Below, in pieces: positions 1 through 8,857 of a DNA stretch of 64,000 nt; position 1 is the stretch's first letter; every line of letters begins with the position of its first letter. Both the position numbers and the translations under genes were made by a program. Below the pieces are notes generated by a model. It was given only the letters and a program-made list of their open reading frames with translations. It did no database searches and was not told the origin of the DNA. Source of the stretch: an uncultured Ruminococcus sp. (GTDB taxonomy: Bacteria > Bacillota > Clostridia > Oscillospirales > Ruminococcaceae); the NCBI GenBank assembly GCA_934435205.1, contig CAKSAK010000002.1, forward strand, positions 372,001 to 436,000, given 5' to 3'.

Positions 1-2
1 AG

Positions 3-1220
3 ACCCCAGAGGGTGCAGAGTTTGACAGAGAGCGTATACTTGACGAGATAGTTTCATCGCAGAATACCGATGGTGGCTTTTCGCTGTCAAAAGGTGAAAG
101 CGATATAGATATCACCGCAATGGCTTTGCAGGCGATAGCCCCATATTACAACGATTTTTCCCGTGACGATGTTAGAAAAAGCGCTGACAAAGCGGTGGAG
201 TATCTAAGTGGCAAGCAGGACAGCTCAGGTACGTTCGGGAGCGCAGAAGCTGATTCGCAGGTGACCATTGCGCTTTGCTCACTTGGTATCGACCCCGAAG
301 CTGACAGCCGTTTTGTGAAAAATTCCGACCTTTTGACTTCTCTGCTTTCCTATCAGAACAGCGACGGTGGATTTTCACATGAAAAGGGCGGCGATTCTGA
401 CGAGCTTGCCACAGGGCAGGCGATTTGCGCACTTGCGGCACAAAAGCGTTCCCGGCTTACGATGCGACGTATTTACGATATGAGAGAGGAGCTTTCCGTT
501 CTTCAGCGTGAAAAGCTTGACGGCATAAACGGCAGGCTTTCGGATATCGCAGACGAGGAGAGCGCAGAAAAAGCCTTGAAGCTTTTTAATGACCTTGATT
601 GTGACGAGCGCACATATGTGAGATACGGTGCAGAGCTAGAAAATGCGGCAGAAAAATATGGTCTGACACTGAGCGACAGGTCTTTCACAGTGGAGCTTGC
701 ACAGACAGACCATGGAAACGGCTGTGTATACAGTATCGAGAAAACGGAAATATATACGGGCAAGAAAGGCTTTACAAAAAGCGATACTAACAAGCTTGAA
801 GCCCTGAGAAAAAACGGTGTTACTTCGGGAGACTGCACTGCTACAGCTGTGCTTTTAGCCCATGCAAAGGCTGACGAGAGCCTTTCCGACAGGGATAAAA
901 TAATCTCAGAGCTTGAAGAAATGAACGCCAAGGCGAACGAGCTTTACAGCGAGATATCGGACCTTAACGGCATCATAAGCCGTGAGCTTTATCCTGTTGA
1001 CAGCGTTGGAAAAGACAAAAAGGAGCTTTTGGAAAAGACCGCAGAGCGCATAAAAAAGCTTCCTGAAAGCGAGCGGAAAAAGGTCACTTCTGCTGACGAG
1101 ATAATAAAAGCGGCGGAGGATAAGGGCGTGACAGTGTATGTGATATCTGCGGCAGCGGTGCTGTGCGCAGTGGGAGTTTTCACAGTGGTAAGAAAGAAGG
1201 GTAAAAAATGCGTGAGATAA
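3..1220 (+). CDS. Surface-anchored alpha/alpha-toroid (prenyltransferase/transcobalamin-fold) protein, 5' truncated
   Basis: The reading frame is open from base 3, so the gene starts upstream of the window; an ATG at 120 is internal. About 405 residues are visible. The first ~130 carry three repeats of the terpenoid-cyclase/prenyltransferase toroid type (QNTDGGF, KQDSSGTF, QNSDGGF) spaced about 48 residues apart. The middle and C-terminal parts are charged and coiled-coil-like. One hydrophobic helix followed by RKKGKK ends the protein, which fits a membrane anchor with the body outside the cell. It overlaps the MoxR gene by 13 bases and heads the operon that ends in an ECF transporter. The same toroid fold forms the N-terminal domain of intrinsic factor and transcobalamin, so I infer a ligand-capture role; an enzymatic terpene role is unlikely in this context. 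Confidence 0.75.
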   Translation, partial: TPEGAEFDRERILDEIVSSQNTDGGFSLSKGESDIDITAMALQAIAPYYNDFSRDDVRKSADKAVEYLSGKQDSSGTFGSAEADSQVTIALCSLGIDPEADSRFVKNSDLLTSLLSYQNSDGGFSHEKGGDSDELATGQAICALAAQKRSRLTMRRIYDMREELSVLQREKLDGINGRLSDIADEESAEKALKLFNDLDCDERTYVRYGAELENAAEKYGLTLSDRSFTVELAQTDHGNGCVYSIEKTEIYTGKKGFTKSDTNKLEALRKNGVTSGDCTATAVLLAHAKADESLSDRDKIISELEEMNAKANELYSEISDLNGIISRELYPVDSVGKDKKELLEKTAERIKKLPESERKKVTSADEIIKAAEDKGVTVYVISAAAVLCAVGVFTVVRKKGKKCVR

Positions 1221-2137
1221 CAGATGAAGTGAAAAAGGTCATAATAGGCAAGGACGAAGTGGTGGATATGGTGTTCGCCGCAATTTTGGCGCAGGGTCAT
1301 GTGCTTATGGAGGACGTTCCGGGCGTGGGAAAAACTACTCTTGCGGTGGCGTTTTCAAAGGCTTTGGGGCTTGAAACAAAGAGGATACAGTTCACCCCTG
1401 ACACAGTGGCTTCCGACATCACAGGATATACGGCTTTTGACAGACAGGCACAGGGCTTTACTTTTCACAGCGGTGCGGCAATGACGAATATACTTCTTGC
1501 AGACGAAATAAACAGAACCTCAGGCAAGACACAATCTGCCCTTTTGGAGGTCATGGAGGAGCGTGCCTGCACAGTTGACGGCAGAACTTATCCTCTGCCT
1601 GAGCCTTTTGCAGTTATAGCAACACAAAACCCTACAGGCACAGTTGGCACAGCGGCATTGCCAGTTTCTCAGCTTGACAGATTTATGATAAAGCTTTCAA
1701 TGGGATATCCTGATAAGGCGGCAATGCGAAGCATAATGTCAGACCGAAGCAGTTCAGACCCGCTGGCAGATGTGAAAGCCGTCTGCACCGCTGAAAAGCT
1801 TATAGAAATGCAGAAAAAGGCAAAGGCTGTTTTTGTTGACGACAGCGTTTACGACTACATCTCAGACCTTTGCGACGCCACAAGGCATAACGAGAACATC
1901 TCTCTGGGAGTATCCCCAAGAGGAGCTTTGGCACTTTGCAGGATAGCAAAATCGTGGGCGTGCTATAAGGGCAGAGAATATGCCGTTCCCCAGGACGTGA
2001 GAGATTTCTTTGTTCACGTTTGCAGCCACAGGATAGCACTTTCTGCAAAGGGCAGGCTTTCAGGACTTGCGGCAGAAAGCGTACTTGACGAGATACTCAG
2101 AAGCGTAAAATGCCCTGAGAACGAGGAAAAACGCTGA
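1208..2137 (+). CDS. MoxR-family AAA+ ATPase
   Basis: A 309-residue cytoplasmic AAA+ ATPase. Walker A (GVGKTT) lies at residues 39-44 and Walker B (LLADEINR) at 96-103. The sequence after Walker B (SALLEVMEE, then ATQNP at sensor 1) is typical of MoxR. MoxR proteins act as chaperone-like ATPases, and many are paired with DUF58 and transglutaminase-domain membrane proteins, exactly the two genes that follow. The start ATG lies inside the end of the upstream gene and the stop overlaps the next ATG by one base, so the three genes are translationally coupled. The natural substrate is not evident; location suggests assembly or remodelling of the surface proteins encoded beside it. Confidence 0.93.
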   Translation: MREITDEVKKVIIGKDEVVDMVFAAILAQGHVLMEDVPGVGKTTLAVAFSKALGLETKRIQFTPDTVASDITGYTAFDRQAQGFTFHSGAAMTNILLADEINRTSGKTQSALLEVMEERACTVDGRTYPLPEPFAVIATQNPTGTVGTAALPVSQLDRFMIKLSMGYPDKAAMRSIMSDRSSSDPLADVKAVCTAEKLIEMQKKAKAVFVDDSVYDYISDLCDATRHNENISLGVSPRGALALCRIAKSWACYKGREYAVPQDVRDFFVHVCSHRIALSAKGRLSGLAAESVLDEILRSVKCPENEEKR

Positions 2138-3105
2138 TGAAGATGCTATGCTTCTGCCTTTGCTCAGCTTTGGGCATTCTGCTTTTTGCGCTGAGAAAGC
2201 CCATTGGCATATCGGTGCTTTGCATATGCGCAGTTTTCTTTGTGTTGTCAGTATGTGTAAATATATTCTCAAAGAAAAAGCTCTCAGCAACACTCTTTAG
2301 CGACGGCACAGGCTTGAAAAATAAGGACATGAGCCTTAAGATCATCTTCAAAGGAAGCGGCGGCGAATACAGCGGCAAACTGCGGCTTAGAAATATGCTC
2401 ACAGGACAGTGTGAGGACATAAAGGTGCGTTTTATCGTCAGCGGTGAACCTGCGGAGGTTGATATCACTGTAAAAAGCGACACCTGCGGAAAGATAAAAG
2501 CAGAGTTTCTGACACTCAAAGCCTTTGACCTTACAGGGCTAACATGGAAAAAGGGGCAGTGCGAAATAAAGGGCAGTGTGAACATAATGCCTGACGCCTC
2601 AGAGATAGATGAGAGCGAGGAAGCAAAGCTCAAAGAAGCCCTTGAAAGCGACTTTTTCAGCGAGGAAAACGAGGGCTTTGACCACAGCGAGCCTATCGGC
2701 ATAAGAGAATATCGTCAGGGGGACAGCTATAAATCGGTGCATTGGAAGCTGTCTTTCAGACTTGGTGATATCTACGTCCGTGAATATGGCGAGCCTGTTA
2801 CTGACAGCCTTTGTATCTACGTTGAAACGGGCGGAAACGTCCCCGCAAAGGATTATGACCGTATTGCCGCAAAGGCGCTGAGCCTTTCAATGTATCTTTC
2901 AGACAGCGGCACAGGGCATTACATGGCGTTTTACAGCTTTTCTCAGCAAAGAAAAGTTTTTGAGCATATCGACAGCGCAGACAGCTTCACTGTCGCTTTG
3001 GACAGCCTGCTTTCTTCACAGCCTGAGCAGGGAAAAGAGCGGTTGGCAGAGTTTTCAGAGCTGTTTGAAAGAAGCGGCATAAGCCGTGTTATGGAGATAA
3101 AATAG
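2137..3105 (+). CDS. DUF58 domain protein
   Basis: 322 residues. An N-terminal hydrophobic stretch (about residues 10-45, probably two membrane passes) is followed by an extracytoplasmic or cytosolic domain. The C-terminal half carries the DUF58 signature IREYRQGD...VHWKLSFRLGD, close to the family consensus LReYrpGD..R.IdW..sAR. DUF58 proteins are related to von Willebrand A-type folds and almost always follow a MoxR ATPase. It starts at the ATGA overlap with the MoxR gene and is followed by the transglutaminase-like gene. Function is unknown for the family; the pairing with MoxR is well established. Confidence 0.9.
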   Translation: MKMLCFCLCSALGILLFALRKPIGISVLCICAVFFVLSVCVNIFSKKKLSATLFSDGTGLKNKDMSLKIIFKGSGGEYSGKLRLRNMLTGQCEDIKVRFIVSGEPAEVDITVKSDTCGKIKAEFLTLKAFDLTGLTWKKGQCEIKGSVNIMPDASEIDESEEAKLKEALESDFFSEENEGFDHSEPIGIREYRQGDSYKSVHWKLSFRLGDIYVREYGEPVTDSLCIYVETGGNVPAKDYDRIAAKALSLSMYLSDSGTGHYMAFYSFSQQRKVFEHIDSADSFTVALDSLLSSQPEQGKERLAEFSELFERSGISRVMEIK

Positions 3106-3122
3106 TAAAAGAGGTGACAATT

Positions 3123-5144
3123 TTGACAGCAAGTGTTTGCTATGTGGAAAAGCGCTTTTCAAAGGGCGTTTATATCATGCAGAGCCTTTTCGGCACAGTG
3201 ACGATGCTCCTGCTGTCATTGTCGCTTGGTATGGGCTGGAGAGCCTTTGTCCTGATAGGCGTGTGCATATTGACCACCCTTGCAGGGGTATCAAAAAAGA
3301 CTTTGCCTATACCATTTTTCGCCGCACTATTGTCGGCGGTGATATTTCATAAGAAGTTTTTAACAAGCCTTGCAGGGCTTTTGAACTGCGTCTTGACCGC
3401 CCACGGCAAAAGCGCAGGAGCAGTGGAAATGCTTGTGGAAAAAAGCTCAGACCCTTGGTTTGCTATTTGCGTGGGTGCGGTGATAGTTTCCACAGTGCAG
3501 AGCATTTTCAGCCGTCTTGACAGCAGAGTTTTTACAGTGGCAATGCTTGCGCTGTTTTTGTGCGCAGGAATTTTTATTGATATTCCTCTGTACTATGCCT
3601 CCGCAGAAGTGGCGCTCGGTATCCTTGCATTGACGTTTTCGGGCAACATAAAAGGCGATTTTAAGCCCTTTGTGCTTATCCTGACGGCATTTTGCGCAGT
3701 GCTTATAGCCTGCCTGACAGGGCTTTTTGATAAGCTTGCCGACTATGCTTTTGCCGACCGCTTTAACGAAAAAAGTGAGTATGAGATAATAATGGAGCAC
3801 CCACAGCCTTTGTATCTTATTGAGAGCCGTTTTGAGAAAGAAACGAACGGCGTGTGGGGGGAGCTTAGCGGCGAGGAGAAATATGCCTACTCAGATGAGT
3901 TCTATTGGCTTGATAAGCTTGATTTTTCTCCTGCTTTTCAGACTTCTTCACTTGACAATGCCCTCGACATTTCCGACAGCGGCAACATAACAGTAAACAT
4001 CAAAAATGGCGGAAAGCCCCTTTATACCTATGGTATGACCTCCGCAGAGAACGCTTTTTCCGACCCTAAGATAATAGGCGGAAGCTTTGAGAACACCAAA
4101 AGCTATTACAGGCTTGCGGTGTCGGAAAGCTATCTTACAAAGCCTTTTGGCACATATGATGCCCTGCGTACTTCTCAGCCTTTGGACTATCTTGCCGCTG
4201 AAAAAGGCTATCGTGACTATGTTTATTCCACCTGCCTTGACATATCCCCAGAGGACAAACAGCTTGCCGCAAACCATTTTGATTTAGAGGGTTCTCAGGG
4301 AAAACTGCGGTCTGATATGCTAAGCTTCTTTGTGTCAGACGCAGTGCTTGACAGGTCAAAGACCTATGGTGGCGAAAGCTCTTTTGCAGATATGCTTGAG
4401 GTCACCTGCCGTGGTGGCGAGGAGGACTTTGCCGCCGCCGCAGTGAAAATATTCCGTGCAAAGGGCGTTCCTGCAAGGCTTTGCAGAGGATATTTCATCA
4501 CATCAGATATGACCAAAGGCCTTACAGATAACTCAGCCCTGACCGTCACTTCAAAACAGCTCCACTACTGGGCGGAGTATTACAAAGACGGCATAGGCTG
4601 GCAGCCTTTCGAGGTCTGCCCCGATTATGTTGGCATGATAAAAACTGACGACAGCTCCGTAAAAGCAAAGCCCACCAATCAAGGCGGTGAAGCACTTGCT
4701 CCCGAGGACGAGGACAAACCGAGGGAAGAAATTTTCGAGGAGAACAAGACCAAGCCTGTGGAGAAAAGCTATGTGGTCTATATCGTTATTGGTGCGGCAA
4801 TACTCATACTCTGCTTGATTGCGGCAATAATAGCTTTGGTAAGAAAAAGAAGGTTTGCCGCACTGCCTGACAGAAAAAAGGTGGAGAAGCTGTTCTTTGC
4901 AGGCAGAAAAAAGCTTTGTGGCAAGAATTTTTCAGCACATACGCCTAGGGAGCTTTCCGAGAGCATAAAAAAGACCTATGGCACTGATATGGCGGAAAGC
5001 TTTGCAGAGTGCGAGAAAATATACGAAAAGGCGAGATTTTCAAGGTTCGAGATATCCAAAGAGGAAATGGTGGCAGTGAAAAATTTCACAGGCTCGGCAA
5101 AGAAAGCCAAGAAGCTCAAAGGTCAGGAGGGAGCAGAAAAGTGA
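3123..5144 (+). CDS. Membrane transglutaminase-like protein, catalytic Cys missing
   Basis: 673 residues. I chose TTG at 3123 because AGAGGTGA precedes it by about seven bases; GTG at 3114 falls within that site. Layout: about five to seven membrane helices in the first ~200 residues, an extracytoplasmic region, a transglutaminase-like core at ~400-500, a further helix near 565-590 and a cytoplasmic tail. The core has A-ARLCRGYF and a conserved His (HYWAEY, H481), but the usual GxC-x-D position reads GGEED (E433 in place of Cys) and the usual Asp after the His is Glu. Catalysis by the normal Cys-His-Asp triad therefore looks impossible. It is the third member of the MoxR-DUF58-transglutaminase set and may act as a binding or scaffold protein. 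Confidence 0.85.
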   Translation: MTASVCYVEKRFSKGVYIMQSLFGTVTMLLLSLSLGMGWRAFVLIGVCILTTLAGVSKKTLPIPFFAALLSAVIFHKKFLTSLAGLLNCVLTAHGKSAGAVEMLVEKSSDPWFAICVGAVIVSTVQSIFSRLDSRVFTVAMLALFLCAGIFIDIPLYYASAEVALGILALTFSGNIKGDFKPFVLILTAFCAVLIACLTGLFDKLADYAFADRFNEKSEYEIIMEHPQPLYLIESRFEKETNGVWGELSGEEKYAYSDEFYWLDKLDFSPAFQTSSLDNALDISDSGNITVNIKNGGKPLYTYGMTSAENAFSDPKIIGGSFENTKSYYRLAVSESYLTKPFGTYDALRTSQPLDYLAAEKGYRDYVYSTCLDISPEDKQLAANHFDLEGSQGKLRSDMLSFFVSDAVLDRSKTYGGESSFADMLEVTCRGGEEDFAAAAVKIFRAKGVPARLCRGYFITSDMTKGLTDNSALTVTSKQLHYWAEYYKDGIGWQPFEVCPDYVGMIKTDDSSVKAKPTNQGGEALAPEDEDKPREEIFEENKTKPVEKSYVVYIVIGAAILILCLIAAIIALVRKRRFAALPDRKKVEKLFFAGRKKLCGKNFSAHTPRELSESIKKTYGTDMAESFAECEKIYEKARFSRFEISKEEMVAVKNFTGSAKKAKKLKGQEGAEK

Positions 5145-5671
5145 AAAAGGATATCGCTCTGCTCATAGTCATAGTTTTAGCAGCGGCAGCGGTCATAAAG
5201 GGCGTTGATATCCAGTCCGTTGACGAGTATTACAGCCTGCACAGCGACGATACCGCAAATGCCGCTCACACTGTCACTCTGACAGTGGATTGCTCTGATA
5301 TTTTGGATAATTACGATATGCTTGACAATGATCTCCGTGACGAGCGCTATGTTCCCTCAGACGGCATTGTTATGCCTGCGGAAAAATATGTCCTCCGTGA
5401 GGGCGACACCGCCTTTGACCTGCTTGAAAAAGCCGCAAGGTGCGGGAAGATACCCCTTGATTATCAAGGCTCAGAGGACAATATTTACAACACTGTGTAT
5501 GTCCGTGGCATAAACAATATCTATGAGTTTTCCTGCGGTCCGTCCTCTGGGTGGACCTATACTGTAAACGGTGAAAGCCCCGATAAGGGCTGTTCACAGT
5601 ATGTACTCCATGACGGTGACAGCGTGGAGTTTTACTACATCTGCGACTACACAAAGGAGGCGACGAAATGA
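5141..5671 (+). CDS. DUF4430 (transcobalamin C-terminal-like) exported protein
   Basis: 176 residues from GTG 5141, preceded by AGGAGG and overlapping the upstream stop (GTGA). An N-terminal hydrophobic segment (residues ~5-22) is a signal peptide or anchor. The remainder contains the DUF4430 pattern: a DTAFDLLEKA segment, then GPSSGWTYTVNG and a final HDGDSVEFYY strand. This domain corresponds to the beta domain at the C terminus of intrinsic factor and transcobalamin. Together with the toroid protein at the head of the operon it would supply both halves of an intrinsic-factor-like receptor on separate chains. It overlaps the EcfT start by four bases. Confidence 0.88.
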   Translation: MKKDIALLIVIVLAAAAVIKGVDIQSVDEYYSLHSDDTANAAHTVTLTVDCSDILDNYDMLDNDLRDERYVPSDGIVMPAEKYVLREGDTAFDLLEKAARCGKIPLDYQGSEDNIYNTVYVRGINNIYEFSCGPSSGWTYTVNGESPDKGCSQYVLHDGDSVEFYYICDYTKEATK

Positions 5672-6534
5672 GGTTGTCAGCTTTTCACCCTTTGACCGCC
5701 CTTGTGTATTTTATGGCAGTGCTTGCAGTGACAATGTTCTGCTTTTCACCAGCCGTTGGTATATGCTCGGCGGTGGGAGCGTTCCTGTTCTGTGCCGCTA
5801 CTCAAAGCCGCAGACAGACCGCATCAGACCTTGCTTTCTACATCTTTCTTACCGCAGTTTTAACTATCACAAATCCGCTTTTTTCACACAAGGGCGTAAC
5901 GCCGCTGTTTTTCGTAAACGGCAAAGCTTACACAAAGGAATCCCTTTTTTATGGCTTGACCGCAGGCTTATCCCTCACCGCTGTGATAATGTGGTGCAAA
6001 GCCCTTGGAAAGGTGCTTACAAGAGAAAAGCTTCTATACATTTTCGGACGAAAAACGCCTAAAGCCGCCCTTGTGATAACAATGACAATGGGCTTTATCC
6101 CAAAGCTGAAAAGACTTCATCGTCAGCTTATCGACGCCTTGAACTGCTCAGGTGCGAACACCTCCGACAGCCGTTTTGACCGCCTGAAAAAAGACTGCAC
6201 AGTGTTCACAGCCCTTTGTGCAGGCACGCTTGAAAGGGGAGCGGACACAGCCGCTTCAATGAAAGCCCGTGGCTATGGCATTCAGAAGCGAAGCTTTGCA
6301 CACTCTTTTAAGTTCAGAGCATGGGACGGCATTTTTGCGGTGGTTTTTACAGTTATCTTTGCATTGGTGCTGATATTTTCCTCAAAGGGCGAGCTGTCCG
6401 CCGCTTTTTACCCAGTGATAAGGCTTGAAAACAGCGTTTTTCCTGTGGGAATGTTCGCATTGCTATGCGTTTTCCCGTTTATACTTGAAGTAAAGGAGAG
6501 CATAAAATGGAAATATTGTCTTGCAAAAATGTAG
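5668..6534 (+). CDS. ECF transporter T component (CbiQ/EcfT family)
   Basis: 288 residues with about five to six membrane helices. The cytoplasmic coupling region contains an ARG motif (SMKARGYG, about residue 200), typical of EcfT/CbiQ, which transmits ATP hydrolysis to the substrate-binding S component. The start (ATGA) overlaps the stop of the DUF4430 gene and the 3' end overlaps the ATPase gene by 28 bases, so the T, A and S subunits are made from one transcript. A dedicated (group I) ECF system is implied because all subunits are encoded together. Confidence 0.9.
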   Translation: MRLSAFHPLTALVYFMAVLAVTMFCFSPAVGICSAVGAFLFCAATQSRRQTASDLAFYIFLTAVLTITNPLFSHKGVTPLFFVNGKAYTKESLFYGLTAGLSLTAVIMWCKALGKVLTREKLLYIFGRKTPKAALVITMTMGFIPKLKRLHRQLIDALNCSGANTSDSRFDRLKKDCTVFTALCAGTLERGADTAASMKARGYGIQKRSFAHSFKFRAWDGIFAVVFTVIFALVLIFSSKGELSAAFYPVIRLENSVFPVGMFALLCVFPFILEVKESIKWKYCLAKM

Positions 6535-8147
6535 CTTTCAAATATAACGAAAGCACGGACTATGCCCTTTCAGATTGCACATTTTCAGTGAAAAAAGGCG
6601 AAAAAATAATGCTCTGCGGTGCTTCGGGAAGCGGAAAATCTACTTTGCTCAGGCTTCTGAAAAGAGAACTTTCCCCAAGGGGAGAGCTTTCTGGCAATAT
6701 CACCCTTATGGGCAAGGACAGAAGAGAGCTTTCTCACCGAGAAAGCGCCGAAAAGATAGGCTTTGTAATGCAAAACCCTGACAGCCAGACGGTATGCGAC
6801 AAAGTGTCGGCTGAGCTTGCTTTCGGGCTTGAAAGCTTTGGTGTGAAAAGTGGTGAGATACAAAGCCGTGTTGGTGAAATGGCGGCTTATTTCGGTATCG
6901 AGCCGCTCTATGACAGGGATATCTCCACACTTTCTGGCGGTCAGAAACAGCTCGTCGCTCTGTGTTCCGTCATGGTCACAGATCCTGATATCCTGCTTCT
7001 TGATGAGCCTACCGCACAGCTCGACCCCGTTGCCGCAAGGGAGCTGCTCGGCATTTTAGACCGCCTTAACAAAGAAATGGGCGTGACTATCATCATTGCC
7101 GAGCATGACCCAGAGGAGCTTTTTGACTCCTGCGACAAAATTTTGTATCTTGCAAAGGGCAAGACCGAGTTTTTCGGCACGCCTGACTTGACCGCAAAAT
7201 ATTTTGTGGAGAACGCTCTGGAGGGCTTTCTCCCTGAAACAGCCAAGGCTTTCGCAGGGCTTTGTGACGATCTGCCTCTCAATGTAAGACAAGGCAGGGC
7301 GAAGCTTGAAAAGCTTGGTGTGTCGGATATTCCAAAGCAGGCTGTCACCTCTGCAGAAAGCACCGAGTCTTATGCTCTTCAGTGCAAAAACCTGTGGCAG
7401 AGATATGAAAAAAACTCCCCCGATATCCTCAAAGGCTGTGACCTTGGTATCAGAAAAGGGGAGTGCTATGGACTTTTAGGCTCAAACGGCGGCGGAAAAT
7501 CAACGCTCCTGCGTGTGATATGCGGACTTTGCAAGCCTTATATGGGTGCTGTATCCCTTTTTGGCAAAAAGCAGAAAGCCTATAAAAACGGCTCGCTTTT
7601 CCGTGAAATGCTTGCATTTTTGCCACAAGAGCCTGTGACAATGTTTGTAAAAGAAAGCGTCCGTGAGGATCTTTTGCAAAGCGGTGACAAAGCCGCAGTG
7701 GAAAATGTTGCACAGCGCATGGGCATAGAACATCTCCTTGACCGCCACCCTTGGGATCTCAGCGGCGGCGAGATACAGAAATGTGCCTTTGCTAAAATTC
7801 TTCTTGCCGACCCGAAAATAATAGTCCTTGACGAGTGTACAAAGGGCATGGACAGTTTCGCCAAAAAGGCTTTGGGGGATATCCTTTTGAGCCTAAAAGC
7901 CGAGGGGAGAACTATACTTCTTGTGACCCATGACCTTGAATTTGCCGCTCAATACTGCGACAGATGCGGACTTCTTTTTGACGGAAAAATAGCCGCAGAG
8001 GACAATGCTGTGGAGTTTTTCTCCCACAATCGCTTTTACACCACTGCCGCCGCAAGGCTCATAAGGGGCTTTTTCAGCGGTGCAGTGACGTCAACAGCCG
8101 TAAGAGAACGGCTCGCAATGGTGAAAAGGGGTCAAAATGAGCAGTAA
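6507..8147 (+). CDS. ECF transporter ATPase, fused A and A' domains
   Basis: 546 residues with two complete ABC ATPase domains. Domain 1: Walker A GASGSGKST at 38-46, signature LSGGQKQ, Walker B ILLLDEPT. Domain 2: Walker A GSNGGGKST at 325-333, signature LSGGEIQK, Walker B IIVLDECT. Most ECF systems encode A and A' as separate proteins; here they are one chain. It powers the EcfT-S membrane complex. Both catalytic Glu residues are present, so both sites look competent. Overlaps EcfT upstream and the S component by 11 bases downstream. Confidence 0.93.
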   Translation: MEILSCKNVAFKYNESTDYALSDCTFSVKKGEKIMLCGASGSGKSTLLRLLKRELSPRGELSGNITLMGKDRRELSHRESAEKIGFVMQNPDSQTVCDKVSAELAFGLESFGVKSGEIQSRVGEMAAYFGIEPLYDRDISTLSGGQKQLVALCSVMVTDPDILLLDEPTAQLDPVAARELLGILDRLNKEMGVTIIIAEHDPEELFDSCDKILYLAKGKTEFFGTPDLTAKYFVENALEGFLPETAKAFAGLCDDLPLNVRQGRAKLEKLGVSDIPKQAVTSAESTESYALQCKNLWQRYEKNSPDILKGCDLGIRKGECYGLLGSNGGGKSTLLRVICGLCKPYMGAVSLFGKKQKAYKNGSLFREMLAFLPQEPVTMFVKESVREDLLQSGDKAAVENVAQRMGIEHLLDRHPWDLSGGEIQKCAFAKILLADPKIIVLDECTKGMDSFAKKALGDILLSLKAEGRTILLVTHDLEFAAQYCDRCGLLFDGKIAAEDNAVEFFSHNRFYTTAAARLIRGFFSGAVTSTAVRERLAMVKRGQNEQ

Positions 8148-8823
8148 AAAACTTTTGTCAGGGCTTATCTATCTCCTTGCCATGCCACTTGTGTGCTTTG
8201 GCGGCATAATATTTTTCCGAGAGCGCTTCTATTCTTTTGTTACCGCCGCACTTGCGATACTTACCGTGGCAGGCTATTTTCTCCACTTTGAGAAAAAACA
8301 TTCCGACAGCACACAGCTTGTGATAATAGCCGCCATGACCGCACTTTCCGTTTTCGGCAGGATAGTTTTCAGCTTTCTGCCGGGCTTCAAGCCCTGCACC
8401 GCTATCGTCATAATCACCGCCCTTTACATGGGCAGAGAATCGGGCTTTATGACAGGCGCAATGACCGCCCTTATCTCAAACTTTTATTTCGGACAGGGTG
8501 CGTGGACGCCTTTTCAAATGCTTGTGTGGGGTCTGACGGGATATTTTGCAGGAATGTTGGCTGACAAGCTTATAAAAAGCAAGCCCCTCCTTGTGATCTA
8601 CGGCATGATCTCAGGAGCGGCGTTCTCTCTTATCATGGACTTGTGGAGCTGTCTGTGGGCCGATAACGCCTTTGTTCTCAGCAGATATCTTGCCCTTGTT
8701 GGCTCGTCAGCCTTTTTCACCCTTATCTACGCAGTTTCAAACGTGTTCTTCCTGCTGGTTTTATCAAAGCCTTTCGGCAGGATATTCAAAAGGCTGGATA
8801 AAAAATACGGATTAAAAAATTAG
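8137..8823 (+). CDS. ECF transporter substrate-binding S component
   Basis: 228 residues, about six to seven membrane helices, basic C terminus. The central segment (SFLPGFKPCTAIVIITALYMG and the following MTGAMTALISNFYFGQG-type stretch) is characteristic of ECF S components. The substrate cannot be read from sequence. The neighbouring toroid and DUF4430 proteins, which mirror the two domains of intrinsic factor, make a corrinoid the best guess; a cobalamin riboswitch would lie upstream of the window if present. Last gene of the operon, directly followed by a hairpin terminator. Confidence 0.85.
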   Translation: MSSKKLLSGLIYLLAMPLVCFGGIIFFRERFYSFVTAALAILTVAGYFLHFEKKHSDSTQLVIIAAMTALSVFGRIVFSFLPGFKPCTAIVIITALYMGRESGFMTGAMTALISNFYFGQGAWTPFQMLVWGLTGYFAGMLADKLIKSKPLLVIYGMISGAAFSLIMDLWSCLWADNAFVLSRYLALVGSSAFFTLIYAVSNVFFLLVLSKPFGRIFKRLDKKYGLKN

Positions 8824-8857
8824 ACCGACAAAGCTTTTGCCCTGTCGGTCTTTTGTT
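8823..8857. terminator. Bidirectional terminator between S component and Ca2+ ATPase
   Basis: Eight-base stem GACCGACA / TGTCGGTC (8823-8830, 8843-8850) followed by TTTT. It begins one base after the + strand stop triplet starts to end and abuts the stop of the convergent P-type ATPase gene. Confidence 0.85.
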
